DNA from: Gemmatimonadota bacterium
GTDB taxonomy: Bacteria > Gemmatimonadota > Gemmatimonadetes > Palauibacterales > Palauibacteraceae
DNA length: 6,404 nt
Direction of reading: 5' to 3'
NCBI GenBank assembly: GCA_013042495.1
Contig: JABDQB010000291.1
Span: 1 to 6,404, forward strand
The notes beneath the pieces were generated by a model, which was not told the origin of the DNA, did no database searches, and was given only the letters and a program-made list of their open reading frames with translations. The number at the start of each line of letters is the position of its first letter. The first letter of the stretch is position 1. The position numbers and the translations under genes were made by a program. Shown here piece after piece: positions 1 through 4,263 of the stretch.

Positions 1-57
1 GAGCGAATACGGGTGCCAGCCGTCGGCGACCCGATCATCGAACAGGTAAAGCTTCAT
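1..57 (-). CDS. Partial GlmU-like sugar nucleotidyltransferase (N-terminus only)
   Basis: Only the first 19 codons are in the window; the gene continues beyond base 1. It starts with ATG at 57, a single base after the stop codon of the manC-type gene. An AGGAG Shine-Dalgarno sequence on the minus strand (67-71) lies 9 nt upstream, inside the end of that gene. The peptide reads MKLYLFDDRVADGWHPYSL. The pattern LFDD, then W-x-P, then S/T-L matches, from memory, the start of the GlmU-like nucleotidyltransferases of Bacteroidota and Gemmatimonadota, where LFD...P.T.TRP opens the Rossmann-like NTP-transferase domain. Such proteins are thought to make UDP-sugars such as UDP-GlcNAc. The pairing with a GDP-mannose enzyme fits that role. 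That a gene starts here is fairly secure; the family is an inference from 19 residues. Confidence 0.55.
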   Translation of the reverse strand, partial: MKLYLFDDRVADGWHPYSL

Positions 58-58
58 C

Positions 59-1105
59 TCACCGATCTCCTGCACGCAGGTGACGTACGAGCTTCTTCAA
101 ATCCGCGGCCGCCGACCGCCGCGTGACCATCGTCACGTCGCCCGACTGCACCACGACCAGATCGTCGACATCGTACAGGACGATCGTTCCCTCCTCACTC
201 CACACCACGTTTCGGCAAGCATCCACAGCTTGCGCGGATCCTAACAGAACGTTCCCCTGGTGATCAGCGGCACGTGTGCGGGCCAGGGCGTTCCAGGAGC
301 CCACGTCGTCCCATGCGAAACTCGCGAGAGCCACCTCGACGGCCGCGGCACGTTCCATGACGGCCACGTCGATGCTGATGGGATCGACCGCTGCGAAGAA
401 TGCGCGGGGGCCATCGCTCTCCAGGAGAGGCATGGCATCGGCGATCTCCGGGGCGAGATCATGCACGGCGGCCAGAAGATCGGCCGCCCTCCACACGAAG
501 ATCCCCGTGTTCCACAAGAACCCTCCGGCACTCAGATAGGACTCCGCGGTGGCGAAATTGGGTTTCTCGACGAACCGGCTGGCCCGCCACAACCTGTCTC
601 CCGTCGAGTCCCCGACCTCCACGTAGCCGTACCCCGTTTCCGGCCGATCGGGCTGGGCTCCAAGGCACACGAGGGACCCTCGTTGGGCCGCGGGAAGAGC
701 GCGGTCGATCGTGTGCGCCAATTCGTCGATGGGCTGTATGAGGTGATCGGCATGGAGAGAAATCATCAGGGCGCCCGGACTGAGCTTCTCTATCTCGAAC
801 GCCGCCCAGGCCAGGGCAGGACCTGTGTTCCGCGCCGTTGGCTCGACCAGGAAACGGGTCTCGGTGAGACCCGGGGCGGCGCTGCACAGGGACTCGACGA
901 GCGGCTCGCTGGCGACGACCCGGACGCGGTCGGGTCCGACCAGGGACTCGGCCCGCTCGAGGGCGTCCCGGATCAGTGGCTGCGCACTGCCGAGGGCCAG
1001 CAACTGTTTGGGTCGTTCGGGCCGCGACGCCGGCCAGAACCGGCTTCCCTCGCCGCCTGCCAGGACCACGGCGTAGCAATCGTGGGATGAGATCATCTCG
1101 GTCAA
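59..1105 (-). CDS. manC: Mannose-1-phosphate guanylyltransferase (GDP-mannose pyrophosphorylase)
   Basis: Makes GDP-mannose from mannose-1-phosphate and GTP in the cytoplasm, the precursor for mannose, fucose and rhamnose units in surface glycans. At 348 residues it is the short form, with only the nucleotidyltransferase domain and left-handed beta-helix-like tail. It lacks the C-terminal cupin phosphomannose isomerase domain of the roughly 470-residue bifunctional type. Visible motifs are the GTP-binding loop LAGGEGSRFWPASR followed by PKQ (residues 15-34), EPTARNTGP (88-96), the metal-binding HADH (118-121), ETGYGY (156-161), the sugar-binding FVEKP (178-182), WNTGIF (198-203), SIDVAVME (244-251) and WDDVGSW (265-271). 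The start is uncertain: TTG at 1105, or ATG at 1096, giving 345 residues. Upstream is only a weak AGG, too close to the TTG and rather far from the ATG. The next gene begins one base after the stop, so the two are probably cotranscribed. The product could also be annotated as a general mannose-1-phosphate/hexose-1-phosphate guanylyltransferase. Confidence 0.95.
   Translation of the reverse strand: MTEMISSHDCYAVVLAGGEGSRFWPASRPERPKQLLALGSAQPLIRDALERAESLVGPDRVRVVASEPLVESLCSAAPGLTETRFLVEPTARNTGPALAWAAFEIEKLSPGALMISLHADHLIQPIDELAHTIDRALPAAQRGSLVCLGAQPDRPETGYGYVEVGDSTGDRLWRASRFVEKPNFATAESYLSAGGFLWNTGIFVWRAADLLAAVHDLAPEIADAMPLLESDGPRAFFAAVDPISIDVAVMERAAAVEVALASFAWDDVGSWNALARTRAADHQGNVLLGSAQAVDACRNVVWSEEGTIVLYDVDDLVVVQSGDVTMVTRRSAAADLKKLVRHLRAGDR
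67..71 (-). promoter_or_regulatory. Shine-Dalgarno sequence for the left-edge gene
   Basis: The minus strand reads AGGAG here, 9 nt before the ATG at 57. It lies inside the last codons of the manC-type gene, so the downstream gene has its own ribosome site although it follows the stop by one base. It is the main reason to place that gene's start at 57. Confidence 0.6.
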
Positions 1106-1199
1106 GAACCTGTCGGGCTCGAAAGGGGAACCGGGCTCGCTGACGCGAGTAACTGGCGATGCAGAGTAAGGTACTGGACCTCGCGCTGGTGAGAAACTC

Positions 1200-1208
1200 T
1201 GCTATCTT
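1200..1208 (+). promoter_or_regulatory. Candidate extended -10 promoter element
   Basis: TGCTATCTT matches the extended -10 pattern TGnTAtaaT, with TATCTT as the hexamer (1203-1208), and is conspicuously AT-rich for this GC-rich spacer. Transcription from it would begin around 1214-1216, about 25 nt before the lipoprotein start and just ahead of its ribosome site. No good -35 hexamer stands 16-18 bp upstream, which is tolerable for an extended -10 promoter. The call rests on sequence pattern alone. Confidence 0.35.
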
Positions 1209-1225
1209 TCCGCCGAGGAGCACTT

Positions 1226-1233
1226 GAGAGGAG
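1226..1233 (+). promoter_or_regulatory. Strong Shine-Dalgarno sequence deciding the lipoprotein start
   Basis: GAGAGGAG ends 7 nt before the TTG at 1241, an ideal spacing. It supports TTG as the true start, which is also the only start that keeps the whole signal peptide. Confidence 0.75.
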
Positions 1234-1240
1234 CCCTTCA

Positions 1241-1801
1241 TTGTCTGTCATTCGATATATTCCGGTTGCAGTTCTGGCCGCGATCGTGGCGTTGACGGGG
1301 TGCGGAAGCGGCACAGAGCCGATTCTGATTCCGATTCCTGACGAGACCCGCGAGGCGGTCATGGTGGACGTCACTACGGGGTCCATCGGCGATCCGTCCG
1401 CGTTCGACATCATCACCGGAGAATCGGTGCGGACGGATCAGTTCTCGGGTTGGGACTTCGTGTTCCAGATCGCCGAGGATGGCAGTGCCCTGTGGTGGCC
1501 TCGAAGCGCGATCATCGAGGAGGATGAAGACTCGGGCCTGCTGCTCGTCTCCCGCGGCTTCGATGACCTTCTCGAGGCGCCTGAGGACGGATATGTGCAA
1601 CTCGAGTCCGTACCGGTAGCCGTGGGCGATGTATTTGCCGCCCGCAGCCGTCGCGATCCGGCCCTGGGTAATCTGCGCTGTCGGCGGTACGCGAAGGTCG
1701 AGATACTGGATGTCGACACCGTCGAAGGGACGGTGTCGTTTCGTCACCTGGTAAATCCGAACTGCGAGCAGCGGAAACTGGTCCCGGGGGCAGAGGACTA
1801 G
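1241..1801 (+). CDS. Small secreted lipoprotein of unknown function (possible HmuY-like fold)
   Basis: The 186-residue product has a classic lipoprotein signal: a basic R5, a hydrophobic stretch at about 6-18 and the lipobox LTGC with the lipidated cysteine at C21, followed by a Gly/Ser/Pro tether. It should be exported and anchored in the membrane, probably the outer one. The mature part is acidic and looks beta-rich. It has FDIITGE (55-61), SGWDFVFQI (69-77), VGDVFAAR (128-135) and YAKVEILDVD...GTVSF (150-167). This order of a WD-F strand and a late Y-x-K...G-x-V-x-F strand recalls HmuY-type lipoproteins, which in some species bind haem, but the likeness is weak and haem binding is not implied. 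C147 and C175 could form a disulphide. TTG start with a strong Shine-Dalgarno sequence; the stop TAG directly abuts the serS start. It is the first gene of the operon. That it is a lipoprotein is secure; its role is unknown. Confidence 0.85.
   Translation: MSVIRYIPVAVLAAIVALTGCGSGTEPILIPIPDETREAVMVDVTTGSIGDPSAFDIITGESVRTDQFSGWDFVFQIAEDGSALWWPRSAIIEEDEDSGLLLVSRGFDDLLEAPEDGYVQLESVPVAVGDVFAARSRRDPALGNLRCRRYAKVEILDVDTVEGTVSFRHLVNPNCEQRKLVPGAED
1714..1738 (+). repeat. Perfect inverted repeat (10-bp stem, 5-nt loop) inside the lipoprotein gene
   Basis: CGACACCGTC (1714-1723) and GACGGTGTCG (1729-1738) are exact reverse complements around the loop GAAGG, giving a GC-rich mRNA hairpin. It encodes DTVEGTVS near the lipoprotein C-terminus, about 63 nt before the serS start. 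Only TTT follows the stem, so it does not look like a standard intrinsic terminator. It could affect RNA stability or pausing between the lipoprotein and serS, or be a by-product of the repeated Asp-Thr-Val / Gly-Thr-Val codons. Confidence 0.6.
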
Positions 1802-3082
1802 GTGCTCGATCTCCGGGCGTTTCGCGCGGGAGGGGACGGGTCGCGAGAGCGTCTGGAGCGCCGCGGCGAGCCGGGCGTCCTGGAGGCTCTCGACGAAGCG
1901 CTGACGCTCGACGTACGGCGAAGAGATGTGATCTCCGAGGTCGAAAAACTCAAGGCGCGCCGGAATGACGTGTCCAGGGAGATCGGCGCGCGAAAGCGCG
2001 ACGGAATTGATGCGGCAGACCTGATTGCCGACATGCAGCGCGTGGCCGATCGCATTCGTGACCTGGACTCGGATCTCCTGCAGGTGGAGGAGGAGCTCCG
2101 GACGCTGCTTCTGACCATTCCGAACGAGCCGGACGACAGGGTCCCGCCGGGGGGAGAAGGCGAGTTCGAGGTGGTCCGCGAGTGGGGTACGCCTCCGGAG
2201 TTCGAGTTTGATCCTCGGCCGCACTGGGACATCGGCTCCGACCTGGGTATTCTCGATCTTGAACGCGGGGCGCGCATCGCTGGATCGGGCTTTCCGCTGC
2301 TGGTCGGGCCGGGTGCCCAGCTGAACCGCGGACTCATCAACTTCATGCTCGATCTCCACACGACCGAGCACGGCTATATCGAAGTGGCGCCGCCCTTCCT
2401 CGCCAACCGGGACTGCCTCATTGGCACCGCCCAGCTTCCGAAGTTTGAGGACGATCAGTATCGGACGGTTCCCGACGACTTGTTTCTGATCCCGACCGCC
2501 GAGGTGCCGGTGACCAACTTCCACCGGGGGGAAATTCTCGATGGCCGGGACCTGCCGAGGGCGTATGTGGCATATACGCCGTGTTTTCGCCGAGAGGCCG
2601 GTGCGGCGGGCCGGGACACGCGTGGTTTGCTCCGGGTCCACCAGTTCGACAAGGTCGAGCTGGTCCGTTTCACGCGGCCGGATGATTCTGCGGACGAGTT
2701 GGAACGGCTGACGCGGCACGCCGAGACCGTGCTGGAACGGCTGGGGCTTCCGTACAGGAGGATCCTGCTGGCGGCCGGTGATCTGGGCTTCTCGAACGCG
2801 ATCACCTACGACCTCGAGGTTTGGTCGGCGGGGGTGGGGAAGTGGCTCGAGGTATCCAGTTGTTCTTCATACACCGATTATCAGGCTCGGCGGGCGGAAA
2901 TCCGATATCGCCCCGAGGGTAAGGGGAAGCCGGCTCTCCTGCACACGTTGAATGGATCCGCGGTGGCGCTGGCCCGTACGCTCGTGGCCCTGCTGGAGAA
3001 CAATCAACAACGGGACGGGACCGTTCTGGTACCCGAGGCCCTGCGTGACTACGTGCGACAGGAGCGCCTGACGATCTCGTGA
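1802..3082 (+). CDS. serS: Seryl-tRNA synthetase
   Basis: A class II aminoacyl-tRNA synthetase that charges tRNA-Ser with serine (and tRNA-Sec where present) using ATP, as a cytoplasmic homodimer. The 426 residues match the usual length of about 425-430. The N-terminus MLDLRAFR is the family's typical start and fixes the GTG at 1802. Residues about 27-105 form the long charged helical hairpin that grips the tRNA-Ser variable arm. Then come HWDIG (141-145), motif 1 around 170-198, the serine-site TAE (232-234), motif 2 FRREAGAAGRDTRG (262-275, with R263 and E265), EVSSCSSYTDYQARR (350-364) and motif 3 NGSAVALAR (384-392, with R392). All expected catalytic residues seem present. It is of the ordinary bacterial type. 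GAGG at 1793-1796 is a close ribosome site. It directly follows the lipoprotein stop codon and overlaps the kinase gene by 4 bp, so its expression is tied to both neighbours. Confidence 0.97.
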   Translation: MLDLRAFRAGGDGSRERLERRGEPGVLEALDEALTLDVRRRDVISEVEKLKARRNDVSREIGARKRDGIDAADLIADMQRVADRIRDLDSDLLQVEEELRTLLLTIPNEPDDRVPPGGEGEFEVVREWGTPPEFEFDPRPHWDIGSDLGILDLERGARIAGSGFPLLVGPGAQLNRGLINFMLDLHTTEHGYIEVAPPFLANRDCLIGTAQLPKFEDDQYRTVPDDLFLIPTAEVPVTNFHRGEILDGRDLPRAYVAYTPCFRREAGAAGRDTRGLLRVHQFDKVELVRFTRPDDSADELERLTRHAETVLERLGLPYRRILLAAGDLGFSNAITYDLEVWSAGVGKWLEVSSCSSYTDYQARRAEIRYRPEGKGKPALLHTLNGSAVALARTLVALLENNQQRDGTVLVPEALRDYVRQERLTIS

Positions 3083-4263
3083 TCCGGCGACTGGTTCCGA
3101 TCGGCATCGTCGCCGCGTTTTCAGCGGTTCTGATCTCCTATCTCGCCTACACCTGGCAGCTCTCGCTGGAGATGCGGGCTAACGCAACCGTCTTCAGCCA
3201 GATCTACTTCCAGGTAGTCCAGGCCGTAGCCTCCCCGGAGGGCATGACGGCCGAGGCGGAGTTCCAGTTGTTGCTTCAGCTCTACGATCTCGGCATTCCG
3301 GTCGTGCAGACCGATCTGGCGGGCGATCCGACCCTGATCCGCAATCTTCCCTTCGATGCCGACCTGGAGAATCCTGACCACGTGGACCGGGTGCGGCGTT
3401 ACGTGGATCGGCTGGACGAAGACTACCCGCCGCTCATCGACGCGGATCGCAACTTCGCGGTCCACTACGGGGAGCCCCTCTACCTGCAGAGATTGCGCTG
3501 GATTCCGTGGCTGCAGGCGGTGCTGCTCCTTGGGGTCGTGGGCACAGGCGTGTGGATGATCCGTACGTCATCGCAAAGCGAACGCGAGCGCATCTGGACG
3601 GCGATGGCCAGAGAGTCCGCGCACCAGATGGGGACTCCCCTGAGTTCCCTCGTGGGCTGGCTGGAGTTGTTGGAGGTGGCGGCCCCGCCGGAGGCCGTTC
3701 GCCCGGATGGGATCAACATCCTTGGCGAAATGGAGGACGATGTCCGGCGGCTGGAGAAGGTGTCTCGCAGGTTCGAGCTGATCGGACGCAGGCCAGCCCT
3801 CCGCGCCGTATCGATCTACGAGGTCGCCAACCGACTCGGCCGCTACTTCAGGGCGCGCACGCCCTCGATGCGAGAGCACGTGAAACTGGAGATCCTGATC
3901 CCCGAAGACGCCCCCGCCGTGCTCGGGAACGAGACTCTTCTCGAGTGGGCGTTCGAGAACCTCTTCAAGAATTCTCTCGACTCGCTCGCGGGTCGTGATG
4001 GCCGAATCGTAGTGAGCTGGCTCGGCGCAGAAGGCGGAATGGCACACATCCGGTTTGCGGACGACGGTCCCGGGGTAGACCCCGCAGTGCGCCGGCGGGT
4101 ATTCGATGTCGGGATCACGACCAAGCAGGGAGGCTGGGGAGTGGGGTTGTCGCTCGTCAGGAGAATTTTCGTGCAGGCGCACAGGGGGTCCGTGGTCCTG
4201 GAACCGACGGAGACGGGAGCCAGCTTCGCGATTTCCATTCCCCTCGCCGGCTCGGACGCGTGA
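3079..4263 (+). CDS. Membrane-bound sensor histidine kinase, orphan in this window
   Basis: A 394-residue two-component sensor kinase that should autophosphorylate on His182 and pass the phosphate to a response regulator not encoded here. Order of parts: membrane helix 1 (about 6-26), an extracytoplasmic region of about 110 residues, membrane helix 2 (about 142-161, LQAVLLLGVVGTGVW), the H-box ESAHQMGTPLSSL (179-191), a helical hairpin to about 235, then the ATPase domain with N-box WAFENLFKNSLD (290-301, N294 and N298), D-box DDGPG (328-332) and G-box GGWGVGLSLV (351-360). The outer region has IPVV-x-TD (73-79) and HYGEPLYLQRLRWIPWLQ (129-146), features I recall from a kinase family common in Bacteroidota and relatives. 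The residue after the catalytic His is Gln rather than the usual Glu/Asp. GTG start in a GTGA overlap with serS; AGGAG lies 14 nt away, too far to be a good site, so translation is probably coupled. The signal sensed is unknown. Confidence 0.9.
   Translation: MIRRLVPIGIVAAFSAVLISYLAYTWQLSLEMRANATVFSQIYFQVVQAVASPEGMTAEAEFQLLLQLYDLGIPVVQTDLAGDPTLIRNLPFDADLENPDHVDRVRRYVDRLDEDYPPLIDADRNFAVHYGEPLYLQRLRWIPWLQAVLLLGVVGTGVWMIRTSSQSERERIWTAMARESAHQMGTPLSSLVGWLELLEVAAPPEAVRPDGINILGEMEDDVRRLEKVSRRFELIGRRPALRAVSIYEVANRLGRYFRARTPSMREHVKLEILIPEDAPAVLGNETLLEWAFENLFKNSLDSLAGRDGRIVVSWLGAEGGMAHIRFADDGPGVDPAVRRRVFDVGITTKQGGWGVGLSLVRRIFVQAHRGSVVLEPTETGASFAISIPLAGSDA

Larger units (their letters stand above)
1106..1240. 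other. Divergent intergenic spacer
   Basis: This 135-bp non-coding spacer separates the leftward manC-type gene from the rightward lipoprotein-serS operon, so it must hold promoters for both. On the plus strand I can point to an extended -10 candidate and a strong Shine-Dalgarno sequence. On the minus strand I find no convincing -35/-10 pair; TACCTT at 1171-1176 (minus-strand reading AAGGTA of the plus strand) is a weak -10 guess. A short inverted repeat, CTCGC-TGAC-GCGAG at 1136-1149, would fold as a 5-bp hairpin in the manC leader. It is too short to call a regulatory element. Confidence 0.7.

Noticed and set aside
260..1090. 276-codon open frame on the plus strand opposite the manC-type gene
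   Set aside because: The minus-strand frame carries every nucleotidyltransferase motif; the plus-strand translation has none and is explained by GC-rich codon bias.
1136..1149. CTCGC-TGAC-GCGAG inverted repeat in the divergent spacer, as an operator
   Set aside because: Five-bp arms are too short to distinguish from chance and no second copy is seen in the spacer.
459..1241. 260-codon minus-strand frame overlapping the manC gene in another frame
   Set aside because: It is an Arg-rich out-of-frame reading of the same strand as manC, without motifs, and it also crosses the divergent spacer.
1106..1801. T-box or other tRNA-sensing leader controlling serS
   Set aside because: serS has no leader of its own: its start abuts the lipoprotein stop codon. 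The 135-bp spacer upstream shows no T-box-like sequence or terminator/antiterminator structure.
1987..2000. CGCGC-GAAA-GCGCG hairpin with a GNRA tetraloop within serS
   Set aside because: The stem is only 5 bp, lies inside the coding region for the helical arm, and such GC palindromes are frequent by chance at this base composition.
1238..2719. 493-codon open frame on the minus strand across the lipoprotein gene and serS
   Set aside because: It is antisense to serS, whose class II motifs are unmistakable. The antisense product shows no motif, signal or credible start site.
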